64,000 nucleotides of DNA from Actinomadura cremea. Its GTDB lineage: Bacteria; Actinomycetota; Actinomycetes; Streptosporangiales; Streptosporangiaceae. The DNA lies in assembly GCF_014648495.1 (NCBI RefSeq), contig NZ_BMRF01000019.1, forward strand, positions 92,093 through 156,092, written 5' to 3'. Below the pieces are notes generated by a model. The model worked only from the letters and a program-made list of their open reading frames with translations, ran no database searches and had not been told where the DNA came from. Position 1 is the first letter of the stretch; every line of letters begins with the position of its first letter. Position numbers and translations under genes: made by a program. Positions 1-9,263 of this stretch are shown one piece after another.

Positions 1-565
1 CCTTCAGGTTGAAACCCTCCAGCGTCAGCAGCGGGAAGAACAACCACGCCTGGTGCCGCGCCACCCACCGCAGCGGACCGCGCTGCCGCGACGCCTGCTC
101 CTCCGTCCACGCCAGCACGCCCTCCCCCACGTCCGGGTCCTTCCCGACATGGTTCGGATTCGCGTGATGCCGGTTGTGCTTGTCACTCCACCAGCCGTGC
201 CCCATCCCCAGCAGCAGATTCCCCAGCAGCAACCCCAGCCACCGGTTCCCCTTCGCCGTCCGGGCGATCTGCCGGTGACCCGCGTCATGCCCGAGGAACG
301 CCGAACGCACCGACAGCACCGCCAGCGGAACCGCCAGCAACACCGCCCACCACGACGCGCCCGCCCACGCGATCGCCGCCCACACCGCGACCGTCGCCAC
401 CAGGTTCAGCGTGATCGTCCACGCGTAGTAACCCGGCCGCCGGTCCAGCAGGCCGCCCTCGCGGACCCGCCGCGCGAGCGGCGCGAAGTCGCTGCCGCCC
501 GCCCGGTCCGGTGGAGACGCGGGCACGGTGGGAGGCGCGACGACGGCGGACGGGCTCGCGGGCAT
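1..565 (-). CDS. Fatty acid desaturase (3' end outside window)
   Basis: Membrane di-iron fatty acid desaturase or hydroxylase, N-terminal 188 residues only; the C-terminus lies beyond base 1. The ATG at 565 has AGGAG nine bases upstream. After a Pro/Ala-rich start come a hydrophobic pair of helices (about residues 50-85) and two histidine boxes, GHDAGH and HNRHHANPNH, which are iron ligands in this family. The third His box would be in the missing part. It is transcribed divergently from the phosphatase gene at 803. The family is confident; substrate and regiospecificity cannot be told. Confidence 0.9.
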   Translation of the reverse strand, partial: MPASPSAVVAPPTVPASPPDRAGGSDFAPLARRVREGGLLDRRPGYYAWTITLNLVATVAVWAAIAWAGASWWAVLLAVPLAVLSVRSAFLGHDAGHRQIARTAKGNRWLGLLLGNLLLGMGHGWWSDKHNRHHANPNHVGKDPDVGEGVLAWTEEQASRQRGPLRWVARHQAWLFFPLLTLEGFNLK

Positions 566-802
566 GGGCGCTCCTATCGAGAAGAGGACTAACATCGAAC
601 ACGCTATGTAGCCGACCGCCGGTACCACTCCACGCTGCGGAGCCATCCCTCGTCTGGCTCCCAGGTCTCGGTCCCGGCGGGCGAGAGTCGTCCCTTCGGG
701 CGATCCGTAACCGCACGCAAGGTGCGAACACCCCTACCCGCTGGTGCGAAAGTAGACCCTGAACCGAACAAACGACAGACCGGCCATATAGGGTCACAAG
801 TC

Positions 803-1567
803 ATGAGCGGTGACACTCGGTGGATCGAACTCGACGGCGCGGTCAACGCACGGGACCTCGGCGGCCTGCCCACGGCGGACGGCCGCACCACCCGGCTCGG
901 ACGCGTCCTCCGCTCCGACAACCTGCAGGACCTCAGCGTCGCCGACGTCCGCCTGCTGTGCGACGACTACGCGCTCAAGAACGTCATCGACCTGCGCAGC
1001 GACACCGAGATCCGGATGGAGGGCCCCGGCCCCCTCAACCGGGTCCCCTCGATCACCGTCCACCAGCTCCCCCTCCTGCCCGAGGGCGGCCACCGCACCG
1101 ACGTCACCGCCGACACCACGGCCCAGGCCCTCCCCTCCCAGGAACGATCCACCGGCCACTATCTCGGCTACCTGCGCGACCGGGGCGACTCGATCGTCTC
1201 CGCCCTGCGCGTCATGACCCGCCCGGACGGCTCCACCCTCGTCCACTGCGCCGCCGGCAAGGACCGCACCGGCGTCGTGTGCGCCCTCGCCCTGGAGACC
1301 GTGGGCGTCACGCGCGAAGCGATCGTCGCCGACTACGCCCAGACGGGCGAACGGCTCGACGCCGTCCTGGCCCGCCTCCGCGGCACCGACACCTACGCGG
1401 CCGACCTCGACGCCCTCCCCACCGACGCGCACCGCCCCGACGCGGCGATCATGGAGAAGGTCCTGACGCGACTCGGCGAGGAGTACGGCGGCGCCATCGG
1501 CTGGCTCGCGACTCTCGGCTGGACGCAAGAGGACACCGACGCCCTCCAGGACCGTCTCCTGAACTGA
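803..1567 (+). CDS. Tyrosine/dual-specificity protein phosphatase
   Basis: 254-residue cytoplasmic phosphatase of the bacterial Y_phosphatase3 type. It has the N-terminal NARDLGG signature (about residues 15-21) and the Cys-based P-loop HCAAGKDRTG at residues 148-157, where the Cys is the nucleophile and the Arg binds phosphate. An in-frame upstream start at 722 exists, but homologues of this family begin just before the NARDLGG motif, so the ATG at 803 was chosen. It faces away from the desaturase across a 237-bp spacer in which I see no clear operator. The physiological substrate is unknown. Confidence 0.9.
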   Translation: MSGDTRWIELDGAVNARDLGGLPTADGRTTRLGRVLRSDNLQDLSVADVRLLCDDYALKNVIDLRSDTEIRMEGPGPLNRVPSITVHQLPLLPEGGHRTDVTADTTAQALPSQERSTGHYLGYLRDRGDSIVSALRVMTRPDGSTLVHCAAGKDRTGVVCALALETVGVTREAIVADYAQTGERLDAVLARLRGTDTYAADLDALPTDAHRPDAAIMEKVLTRLGEEYGGAIGWLATLGWTQEDTDALQDRLLN

Positions 1568-1648
1568 ACGCAGCCGAACCGCCTGAGCAGGGCTGCTTCG
1601 CTTCGTCGGTTTAGTTTCTTTGGGGTGAAGGTAGAAGCAGCCCGCCCG

Positions 1649-1666
1649 GCGCCTTTACATTGTAAG
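1649..1666. repeat. Dyad element, copy 1
   Basis: GCGCCTTTACATTGTAAG in the 180-bp space between two convergent genes. The core is a perfect TTACA-T-TGTAA palindrome. A second copy, identical at 15 of 18 positions, lies at 10370-10387 in front of the sigma-factor gene. Function unknown; it could be a protein-binding site. Confidence 0.45.
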
Positions 1667-1747
1667 TTTAGGGCTTGAACGCCGGGGCGGACGCCGTACG
1701 CGTCCGTGCGTGCGCCACCACTGATCCCGGGCCACGTCTCCGCCCGG

Positions 1748-3013
1748 TCAGCGGCCGTCCGGCGTTGTCGGCAGGGCCGTCCCCTGCCGAGGGGCGACCG
1801 GCTCTCGTGGGCCCCTCCCCCTCCCCCGCGGTTCGCGGGGGTGCCGGTGGACGGCGGCGGACAGGAATCCGAGGGCGGCGAGCCCCGCCATGGCGGCGGC
1901 CTCGGCGCCGGCCTCGAACGCCTCCCCCACCGCCAGGCCGCCCGCGAACGCGACCACCCCGGCCATGAAACGCACCAGGCCGTTGTAGGCGCCGACCCGG
2001 CCGTCCGGGGCGCAGCGGACGATCGTCTGAAAGGCGCCGGGGTCCACCAGGCCGGTGCCGAGGCCCGTGAGGACGGCCGACGCCACCAGCACGGCCGTCC
2101 CCCCACCCCCCGCGTAGGGCAGCGCGGCCAGGAAGAGGTAGCTCGCTCCGGCGCAGAACAGCCCGCCCCTCAGCACCCACGGCCGCTCTCCACGCCCGGC
2201 GACGAACGGCTGGACACCGGCGGTGGTGGCGGCCGACGCGCAGACGAACAGCGTGGCCGGCCCGGAGCCGCCGACGCTCAGCGGGACGACCGTCACGGCC
2301 TGGGTGGCGAGCAGGGTCGTCGGCGCGGTGACGGCGGCGAACCGCAGAAACGCCCGGTCCCGGACGACGTCCGCGACGCCGCGCGCGAGCGAGCGGACGC
2401 GGACCACCGCACGGGCCCCGCGCGGTCCGCCCTCCCGGACGCGGGGCAGCAGGGCGAACATCAGGGCCGCGACCGTCCACGCCGCCGCGGCCACGACGGT
2501 CAGGAACCCGAACCCGCCGCCCAGCATCGCCAGACCGGCCGGCGGGCCCGCCACCGCGGCGACCTGGCCCGACACCACGTGCAGCGCGAAACCCCGGGGC
2601 CGGCGCGCCGGCGGGAGACCCGCCAGCAGCGACTGCGACGCCGGGTGCAGCAGCGCCCCGCCGACCGCGAGCAGCAGCGCCGTGCCGAGCAGCGCCCGCA
2701 CGTCGCCGACCGCCCCCAGCAGCCCGAACGCGACCGCCCGGAGCGCGCAGGCCAGGACCCCCGCCCGCCTGGCGCCGATCTGGTCGACCAGGGCGCCGAG
2801 CGGCAGGAACAGCGCGTACTGCGCCGCGACGCGCATCCCGAGGACCAGCGCGATCGTCCCGGCGAGCAGGCCCACGTCGTCCCGCAGATGGACGACCAGG
2901 TGGCTCATCACCGCCCAGTAGCCGAGCGCGGCGGACAGCTGCACGCCGACCACGACCGTGATCACACGGCGCGTCGGATCGGACGCCGGGGACGGACGGA
3001 ACAAGATCACCAA
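1748..3013 (-). CDS. MFS transporter
   Basis: 421-residue polytopic membrane protein of the major facilitator superfamily, with about 12 hydrophobic helices. After helix 2 there is a motif-A-like loop (LVDQIGARRAG). The cargo is unknown. The furthest start is a TTG at 3013 without a good ribosome binding site; the adjoining GTG at 3010 or one further in is equally possible. It converges with the phosphatase gene and stands upstream of, and co-oriented with, the photolyase gene at 60 bp or more. Confidence 0.8.
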   Translation of the reverse strand: MVILFRPSPASDPTRRVITVVVGVQLSAALGYWAVMSHLVVHLRDDVGLLAGTIALVLGMRVAAQYALFLPLGALVDQIGARRAGVLACALRAVAFGLLGAVGDVRALLGTALLLAVGGALLHPASQSLLAGLPPARRPRGFALHVVSGQVAAVAGPPAGLAMLGGGFGFLTVVAAAAWTVAALMFALLPRVREGGPRGARAVVRVRSLARGVADVVRDRAFLRFAAVTAPTTLLATQAVTVVPLSVGGSGPATLFVCASAATTAGVQPFVAGRGERPWVLRGGLFCAGASYLFLAALPYAGGGGTAVLVASAVLTGLGTGLVDPGAFQTIVRCAPDGRVGAYNGLVRFMAGVVAFAGGLAVGEAFEAGAEAAAMAGLAALGFLSAAVHRHPREPRGRGRGPREPVAPRQGTALPTTPDGR

Positions 3014-3074
3014 CCGGGGAGGGGAGCCGTTCGATGCTAGCGGCCGCCCGCCGGTGAACCCGCCGCGTACCGCC

Positions 3075-4367
3075 TCAGTCCAGGTCGATGATGGGCGGCG
3101 GGTAGTCCAGCGACCGGCGCCGCTCCTCCGGCAGCCGCCACGGACGATGGACGTCCCGGCCCTCGACCGACGCCAGCTCCGGGACGTACGCGCGGACGTA
3201 GTCCCCCGCGGGGTCGAAGCGCGACGCCTGCCGCAGCGGGCTCAGCGTCCGGTTCGGCCGCGTGTCGTTGCCGGTCCCCGCGACCCACTGCCAGTTCCCC
3301 GCGTCGTCGGCGACGTCCCCGTCCAGCAGCCAGGCGTCGAAGTGCGCCAGCCCCTCCCGCCAGTCGATCCGCAGGTTCCGGGTCAGGAACGACGCGGTGA
3401 TCATGCGGGCGCGGTTGTGCATGTAGCCCTCGCGGAGGAGCTGCCGCATCCCCGCGTCGACGATCGGCACCCCCGTCGTCCCGTCCCGCCACGCCTCCAG
3501 CGCCTCCCGGTCTCGGTTCCAGCGCTGCCCGCGCGGACGGTAGTCGCGGCGGGGCAGGTCGGGGAACGCCGCGGCGACCTGGTGGTGGAAGTCCCGCCAC
3601 GCGAGCTGCCGCCGGTACCCCCCGCCGGCGGCGTTCGCCAGCTCCAGCGGCGACACGCACCCGAACCTCAGGTACGGGCTCAGCCGGGACGTGCGGTCGG
3701 CCGCCAGGTCGTCACGGACGTCGTCGTAGGCCGCGGCGTCGCGGCGCAGCCACGCGTCCATGCGCCGGCGCCCCGCCCGCTCCCCTCCCTCGGGCAGCTC
3801 CGGCGACACCGGCCCGCCGGTCAGCTCGGCGAGCGGAGGCAGCCGCCCCGCCTCCACACCGGACGGCAGGCGCACCGCCTCCGGGACCTCCGCGACCGGA
3901 CGCCGCCGCGCCCGCTCCCAGACCCGCCAGTACGGAGTGAACACCCGGTAATGGTCACCGCCCGCCGGTGTCAGCTCGCCCGGCGGCACCACCGTGACAC
4001 CCGGATGGACCGACACCTCCGGCCCCAGGCCCCGCAACGCCGCCAGCCGCCGCGCCGCGAACGCCGACCGGTCGTCGGCCAGCGCCACCGCCCCCGCACC
4101 CGTCCGCTCGGCGAGCCGCGCCACGTGCGCGGCCGGGTCGCCGCGCCGCACCACCAGGTCCCCGCCCAGCTCCCGCAGCGACCCCCTCAGGCAGTGCAGG
4201 GCGTCCAGCAGGAACCGGACCCGGTTGGGCGCGGCGGACCCGCCGCCCAGGATCGCGTCGTCGAGGACGAACAGCGGCACCACCCGCCCGGCCCGGCACG
4301 CCTCCGCCAGCGCCGGATTGTCCCGGACCCGCAGGTCCCGCGTGAAGAGCATGATCGAGGTGTCCAC
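3075..4367 (-). CDS. phr: Deoxyribodipyrimidine photolyase
   Basis: 430-residue FAD-dependent CPD photolyase that repairs UV pyrimidine dimers with blue light. An N-terminal Rossmann-like antenna domain (IMLFTRDLRVRDNPAL near the start) is followed by the C-terminal FAD domain, which carries the family block NWQWVAGTGND and TLSPLRQASRFDP (about residues 350-385). The GTG at 4367 is preceded by AGGA at a good distance; a TTG at 4400 and an ATG at 4352 are alternatives. It lies 62 bp after menD on the same strand and may be read through from it. A cryptochrome-like non-repair role is possible but less likely. Confidence 0.93.
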   Translation of the reverse strand: MDTSIMLFTRDLRVRDNPALAEACRAGRVVPLFVLDDAILGGGSAAPNRVRFLLDALHCLRGSLRELGGDLVVRRGDPAAHVARLAERTGAGAVALADDRSAFAARRLAALRGLGPEVSVHPGVTVVPPGELTPAGGDHYRVFTPYWRVWERARRRPVAEVPEAVRLPSGVEAGRLPPLAELTGGPVSPELPEGGERAGRRRMDAWLRRDAAAYDDVRDDLAADRTSRLSPYLRFGCVSPLELANAAGGGYRRQLAWRDFHHQVAAAFPDLPRRDYRPRGQRWNRDREALEAWRDGTTGVPIVDAGMRQLLREGYMHNRARMITASFLTRNLRIDWREGLAHFDAWLLDGDVADDAGNWQWVAGTGNDTRPNRTLSPLRQASRFDPAGDYVRAYVPELASVEGRDVHRPWRLPEERRRSLDYPPPIIDLD

Positions 4368-4429
4368 CGTCGCATCCTGCCCGCCGCTCCCCCGGCCCAA
4401 AGCGCCGCAGGGCCGGGCCGGACCGAAAC

Positions 4430-6100
4430 TTAAAGGTCGACGACCTCACGGACCGCGGCGTACGCCGCCTTGCGCATCTGCCCGTGCAGCACCGCGTTGG
4501 CGTCCCGGTCGGTGCGCGCCTCCACGATCCGCAGCCCGTCCCCCGTGATCGCCTTCGGCAGGTCCGCGGCCGCCTCCAGCCGCCGGTACGGGACGCCGTG
4601 CGCCGCGGCGATCGACTGCACGTCCACCCGGTGCGGGGTCCCGAACACCCGCTCGAACGGATCCTGCAGCGCCGCCTGCGGCAGCAGCGAGAAGATCCCG
4701 CCGCCCTGGTTGTTCACCACCACGATCGCCAGATCCGGGCGCGGATCATGCGGCCCCACCACCAGGCCGTTCTGATCGTGCAGGAACGCCAGATCACCCA
4801 GAAGCGCGTACGAACGGCCGCTGTGCGCCAGCGCCGCCCCCATCGACGTGGAGATCAGCCCGTCGATCCCGGACGCGCCCCGGCTCGCCATCACCCGGAT
4901 GCCGCGCCGCGGCCGCATCACCTGGTCCAGATCCCGGATCGGCATGCTCGCGGCGGCGAACAGCAGCGACCCGCCCGGCAGCGCCGACACCAGGTCCCGC
5001 GCCAGCCGCGGCTCGCTGACCTCCGGGACGGCGTCCAGCACCGCGTCCACCGCCGCCGCCGCCGCCCGGTCCGCGGCCCGCCACGACTTCAGCCACGTGT
5101 CGTCGCCCGCCACCACCGGGATCTCCACCTCCGGCGCCACCTGCGTCGCCGACCGCACCGGGTCCGGCCAGTTCGCCAGGTCCGGCGCCAGCACGATTTG
5201 CTCCTCGGCCCGCCGCAGCAGCGACAGCAGCGGCCGCGACAGCCCCGGCTTGCCCAGCGTCACCACCACCTCCGGGCGGTGCCGCTCCACGAACTCCGGA
5301 ATCCCCAGCAGGAAGTGGTACGACGTCAGCGCATGATCGCCGTACCGGGCGTTGCCGTTCGGCTCCGACAGCACCGGCCACCCCGCCATCGACGCCGCCG
5401 CCACGTACCGCTTGACGTTCACCGCGCCGTCCCCGACGACCAGCACCCCGCGCCGCGTCGGCGGCACGTGCAGCACCGACCCCGGCGTCGCCGCCCGCAC
5501 CTTCGTCCACGCGCCCGTCGCGTCGCCGTCCAGCGGCTCGCACCACGACTCGTCACCGTCCGGGACCAGCGGCTCCCGGAACGACGCGTTCAGATGCACC
5601 GGCCCGCGGACCGGCGCCTGCGCCAGCCCCCACGCCCGGCTCACCAGCGAACGCCAGTACGCCACCATCCCCGGACGGTTCTCCGGCGCGCCGATCTCGG
5701 TACTCCACCGCACCGCCGTCCCGTACAGCTTCACCTGGTCGATCGTCTGGTTCGCGCCCGTGTCGCGCAGCTCCGGCGGACGATCCGCCGTGATCACGAT
5801 CAGCGGCACCCCCGACTGGTGCGCCTCGATCACCGCCGGATGGAAGTTCGCCGCCGCCGTCCCCGACGTGCACACCAGCGCCACCGGACGCCCCGCCCGC
5901 TTCGCCAGCCCCAGCCCCAGGAACGACGCCGACCGCTCGTCGATCCGCACGTGCAGCCGCAGCCGGCCCGCCTTCTCCGCCGCGTGCATCGCCAGCGCCA
6001 GCGGCGCCGACCGCGACCCCGGCGCCAGCACCGCGTCCGTCATCCCGCAGCGCAGCAGCTCGTCCACCAGCACCGTCGCCAGCGCGGTCGCCGGGTTCAT
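4430..6100 (-). CDS. menD: SEPHCHC synthase MenD
   Basis: 556-residue thiamine-diphosphate enzyme joining isochorismate and 2-oxoglutarate in the classical menaquinone pathway. Visible are APGSRSAPLALAMH near residue 22, the catalytic-Glu region RIDERSASFLGLGLAKR, the CTSGTAAANFHPAV segment, and the C-terminal ThDP/Mg motif GDLAFLHDQNGL followed by NNQGGGIFSLLP. The ATG at 6100 overlaps the menC stop (ATGA), so translation is probably coupled. A longer in-frame start at 6148 would lie inside menC and is not needed. Confidence 0.97.
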   Translation of the reverse strand: MNPATALATVLVDELLRCGMTDAVLAPGSRSAPLALAMHAAEKAGRLRLHVRIDERSASFLGLGLAKRAGRPVALVCTSGTAAANFHPAVIEAHQSGVPLIVITADRPPELRDTGANQTIDQVKLYGTAVRWSTEIGAPENRPGMVAYWRSLVSRAWGLAQAPVRGPVHLNASFREPLVPDGDESWCEPLDGDATGAWTKVRAATPGSVLHVPPTRRGVLVVGDGAVNVKRYVAAASMAGWPVLSEPNGNARYGDHALTSYHFLLGIPEFVERHRPEVVVTLGKPGLSRPLLSLLRRAEEQIVLAPDLANWPDPVRSATQVAPEVEIPVVAGDDTWLKSWRAADRAAAAAVDAVLDAVPEVSEPRLARDLVSALPGGSLLFAAASMPIRDLDQVMRPRRGIRVMASRGASGIDGLISTSMGAALAHSGRSYALLGDLAFLHDQNGLVVGPHDPRPDLAIVVVNNQGGGIFSLLPQAALQDPFERVFGTPHRVDVQSIAAAHGVPYRRLEAAADLPKAITGDGLRIVEARTDRDANAVLHGQMRKAAYAAVREVVDL

Positions 6101-7038
6101 CCCGCGCCCCCGAGGTGGGTCCGAGCCTCCTCGGCCCGCCGCCGCCACCCGTCCGCGGGTGCCTCATAGCGGGCCAGCGCCGCCTCGTCCACCACCGGGC
6201 GCCGCACCGCGATCGCCCCGCCGGACGGGCGCAGCGGATCGTCCACCACGTCCCCCTCCAGCAGCGCCAGCGTGCCCAGCCCGCACGCGTACGGCAGCTC
6301 CGGCAGCGCCGCCGCGAGCGCCACGCCCGCCGCCAGCCCCACCGACGTCTCCACCGCGCTCGACACAACCACCGGCAGCCCGCACGCCTCCGCCACCCGC
6401 AGCGCCGCCCGGACCCCGCCCAGCGGCTGCACCTTCAGCACCGCGACGTCCGCGGCGCCCGCCGCCCGCACCTTCAGCGGATCCTCCGCCCGCCGGATCG
6501 ACTCGTCCGCCGCGATCGGCACGTCCACCCGCCGCCGCACCCGCGCCAGCTCCTCCAGCGTCGGGCACGGCTGCTCGGCGTACTCCAGCTCCCACCGGTC
6601 CAGCGAGCGGATCATCCGGGCCGCGTGCTCGACGTCCCAGCCGCCGTTGGCGTCCACCCGGATCCGCCCGTCCGGCCCCAGCGCCGAGCGGACGGCCTCG
6701 ACCCGCGCGAGATCGTCGGCGTCGTCCTGGCCCCGCTCGGCCACCTTCACCTTCGCGGTCCGGCACCCGGCCCCGGCCGCCGCGGACGCCATCGCGTGCG
6801 CCCGGTCGGCGTCCACCGCCGGGATCGTCGCGTTCACCGGCACCCGGTCGCGGACCGGCGCGGGCCACCCCTCGTCGGCGGCCTCCCGCGCGGCCGCGAG
6901 CCATCGGGCGCACTCGGCCGGGCCGTACTCGGCGAACGGCGAGAACTCTCCCCAGCCGGCCGGCCCCTGGATCAGTGCGCCCTCCCGGCGCGTGATCCCG
7001 CGGAACCGCGTCCGCATCGGGATGGAGTAGACCCGCAC
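6097..7038 (-). CDS. menC: o-Succinylbenzoate synthase MenC
   Basis: 313-residue enolase-superfamily dehydratase producing o-succinylbenzoate. It shows the catalytic Lys in AKVKVAE, the metal ligands in VDANGGW, EYAEQP and ADES, and the second lysine in VLKVQPLGG. It starts at a GTG with a GGGG stretch upstream. The gene sits 60 bp after menB and overlaps menD by four bases, forming a menB-menC-menD run. No anomaly seen. Confidence 0.95.
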   Translation of the reverse strand: MRVYSIPMRTRFRGITRREGALIQGPAGWGEFSPFAEYGPAECARWLAAAREAADEGWPAPVRDRVPVNATIPAVDADRAHAMASAAAGAGCRTAKVKVAERGQDDADDLARVEAVRSALGPDGRIRVDANGGWDVEHAARMIRSLDRWELEYAEQPCPTLEELARVRRRVDVPIAADESIRRAEDPLKVRAAGAADVAVLKVQPLGGVRAALRVAEACGLPVVVSSAVETSVGLAAGVALAAALPELPYACGLGTLALLEGDVVDDPLRPSGGAIAVRRPVVDEAALARYEAPADGWRRRAEEARTHLGGAG

Positions 7039-7098
7039 CCGCTGAACCCCCAGACTGCCCGCCGAATCACGCTATTCCAGACCACGCCGGATGTTCGA

Positions 7099-7998
7099 CT
7101 AGTAGTACCACGGGAAACGCGACCAGTCCGGGTCGCGCTTCTCCAGGAACGAGTCCCGCCCCTCGGCCGCCTCGTCCGTCCCGTACGCCAGCCGCGTCGC
7201 CTCCCCGGCGAACACCTGCTGCCCCACCAGACCGTCGTCGATCAGGTTGAACGCGAACTTCAGCATCCGCTGCGCCGTCGGGCTCTTGCCGTTGACCTTG
7301 CGCGCCCACTCCAGCGCCGTCGCCTCGAGCTCCGCGTGCGGGACGACCGCGTTCACCATCCCCATCCGGTGCGCGGCCTCCGCGTCGTAGGTGTCACCGA
7401 GGAAGAAGATCTCCCGGGCGAACTTCTGCCCCACCTGCCGCGCCAGGTACGCCGAACCGAACCCGCCGTCGAAGCTGGCCACATCCGCGTCCGTCTGCTT
7501 GAACCGGGCGTGCTCCCGGCCGGCCAGCGTCAGGTCGCACACCACGTGCAGGCTGTGCCCGCCGCCCGCCGCCCAGCCCGGCACCACGCAGATCACGACC
7601 TTGCCCATCGTGCGGATCAGCCGCTGCACCTCCAGGATGTGCAGCCGCCCCGCCCGCGCCGGGTCGATCGTGTCCGAGGTCTCCCCCTCGGCGTACTTGT
7701 AGCCGTCCCGGCCCCGGATCCGCTGGTCGCCGCCCGAGCAGAACGCCCACCCGCCGTCCCGCGGCGACGGCCCGTTCCCCGTCAGCAGCACGCACCCCAC
7801 GTCGCTCGACATCCGCGCGTGGTCCAGCGCCCGGTACAGCTCGTCCACCGTGTGCGGACGGAACGCGTTGCGCACCTCCGGACGGTCGAACGCGATCCGC
7901 ACCGTCCCGTGATCCACCGCACGGTGGTAGGTGATGTCGGTGAAACCGAACCCCTCCACCTCACGCCAGGCGTCCGCGTCGAACAGCTCCGAGACCAT
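7099..7998 (-). CDS. menB: 1,4-Dihydroxy-2-naphthoyl-CoA synthase MenB
   Basis: 299-residue crotonase-fold enzyme that closes the second aromatic ring of menaquinone. Motifs are FCSGGDQR, VPGWAAGGGHSLHVVCDL (oxyanion hole) and DGGFGSAYLAR. The C-terminal RFPWYY is typical of MenB. The ATG at 7998 has GAGGA five bases upstream, which favours it over an upstream in-frame start at 8031. It is divergent from menE, with the two genes sharing a 92-bp control region. Confidence 0.96.
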   Translation of the reverse strand: MVSELFDADAWREVEGFGFTDITYHRAVDHGTVRIAFDRPEVRNAFRPHTVDELYRALDHARMSSDVGCVLLTGNGPSPRDGGWAFCSGGDQRIRGRDGYKYAEGETSDTIDPARAGRLHILEVQRLIRTMGKVVICVVPGWAAGGGHSLHVVCDLTLAGREHARFKQTDADVASFDGGFGSAYLARQVGQKFAREIFFLGDTYDAEAAHRMGMVNAVVPHAELEATALEWARKVNGKSPTAQRMLKFAFNLIDDGLVGQQVFAGEATRLAYGTDEAAEGRDSFLEKRDPDWSRFPWYY

Positions 7999-8050
7999 GT
8001 GTCCTCTATCTCCCTCTCCGTCGGGGCGCACCCATTCAACCGGCCGCCGA

Positions 8051-8090
8051 TTCGAACGCGTTCAGCGGGGTCGACTACCCTGATGAGATC
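8051..8090. promoter_or_regulatory. menB/menE divergent control region
   Basis: The shared spacer holds TTCGAA overlapping the perfect palindrome GAACGCGTTC (8054-8063). On the plus strand a -10-like TACCCT (8076-8081) lies nine bases before the menE ATG, which suggests a leaderless menE transcript. The palindrome could be an operator; its half-sites are too close together for a LexA box. Confidence 0.4.
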
Positions 8091-9263
8091 ATGGATCGCC
8101 GCCTGCACGCCGTCGTTCTCCCGCCCGGCCCCCGCCTGTTCGCGGCCCTCACCGCCGCCCTCGACGGCACCGGCCCCGCGATCTGCCCCCTCTCCCCCGA
8201 CCTGCCCGCCCCCGCCCTCGCCGCCCTGCTGGACGCCCTCGCCCCGCACGCCGTCGAGACCGCCGGCGGCGTCGCGCCCCACGACGGCCCGGCCGCGCCC
8301 GTCGCCGACGGCACCGCCGTCCTGATCGCCACCTCCGGCTCCACCGGCACCCCCAAGTTCACCGAACTGTCCGCCGCCGCCCTGCGCCACTCGGCCGCCG
8401 GCACCCTCGCACGCATCGACGCGGCATCCGGCGACCGCTGGCTGTGCTGCCTGCCGACCAGCCACATCGCCGGAGTGCAGGTCCTGGTCCGCGCCCTCAC
8501 CGCCGGCACCGAACCGGTCATCATGCCCCGCTTCGACCCCCTCGACCTCGCCGCGGCCGCCCCGCCCGGCGCCCACGTCGCGCTCGTCCCCACCCAGCTG
8601 CGCCGCCTCGTCGACGCCGGCGCCGACCTGTCCAAGATCGGCGCCATCGTCCTCGGCGGCGCCGCCGCACCGCCCGGCCTGCTCGCCGAGGCCCGCGCCC
8701 GCGGCGCCCGCGTCGTCACCACCTACGGGATGAGCGAGACCTGCGGCGGCTGCGTCTACGACGGCGCCCCCCTCGACGGCGTCCGCGTCGGGCTCGCCGC
8801 CGACGGCCGCATCCGCATCGCCGGGCCGTCCCTGTTCACCGGCTACCGGCTCCGCCCCGACCTCACCGCGGCGGCCCGGGACGGCGAATGGTTCGTCACC
8901 GGCGACCTCGGCGCGCTCGAGGACGGACGGCTGCGCGTCCGCGGCCGCACCGACGACGTGATCAACACCGGCGGCGAAAAGGTCGTCGCGGGCGAGGTCG
9001 CCGCCGCGCTCGCCCGCCACCCCCGGGTCCGCGACGCCGTGGTCGTCGGGCGCCCCGACCCCGAATGGGGCGAGCGCGTCACCGCCGTCGTGGTCCCCGC
9101 CCCCGACCCGCCCGCGCTGGCCGAACTGCGCGCGTTCGTCCGCGAGACGATGCCCGCCCACGCGGCCCCGCACGAGCTGGAGCTGGTCGAGCGGATCCCG
9201 CTGCTGCCGTCCGGAAAACCCGACCGCGCCCGGCTCCGCGACCCCGGAGGGCATGCCCGCTGA
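8091..9263 (+). CDS. menE: o-Succinylbenzoate-CoA ligase MenE
   Basis: 390-residue adenylate-forming enzyme that makes OSB-CoA, the MenB substrate precursor. ANL motifs in order: P-loop IATSGSTGTPKFTEL (about residue 79), TYGMSETCGG, VTGDLGALEDGRL, GRTDDVINTGGEKV, and the C-terminal catalytic lysine in PSGKPDR. It is shorter than Gram-negative MenE, as is usual in actinomycetes. There is no Shine-Dalgarno; see the promoter entry. Its 3' end overlaps the next gene by 11 bp. Confidence 0.93.
   Translation: MDRRLHAVVLPPGPRLFAALTAALDGTGPAICPLSPDLPAPALAALLDALAPHAVETAGGVAPHDGPAAPVADGTAVLIATSGSTGTPKFTELSAAALRHSAAGTLARIDAASGDRWLCCLPTSHIAGVQVLVRALTAGTEPVIMPRFDPLDLAAAAPPGAHVALVPTQLRRLVDAGADLSKIGAIVLGGAAAPPGLLAEARARGARVVTTYGMSETCGGCVYDGAPLDGVRVGLAADGRIRIAGPSLFTGYRLRPDLTAAARDGEWFVTGDLGALEDGRLRVRGRTDDVINTGGEKVVAGEVAAALARHPRVRDAVVVGRPDPEWGERVTAVVVPAPDPPALAELRAFVRETMPAHAAPHELELVERIPLLPSGKPDRARLRDPGGHAR

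Noticed and set aside
53-592. Plus-strand ORF of 179 codons at the left edge
   Set aside because: It is the complement of the desaturase and is rich in Pro/Arg, typical of a GC shadow.
1649-1666. BldD operator
   Set aside because: The half-sites TTAC and GTAA are three bases apart, not five, and there is no supporting context.
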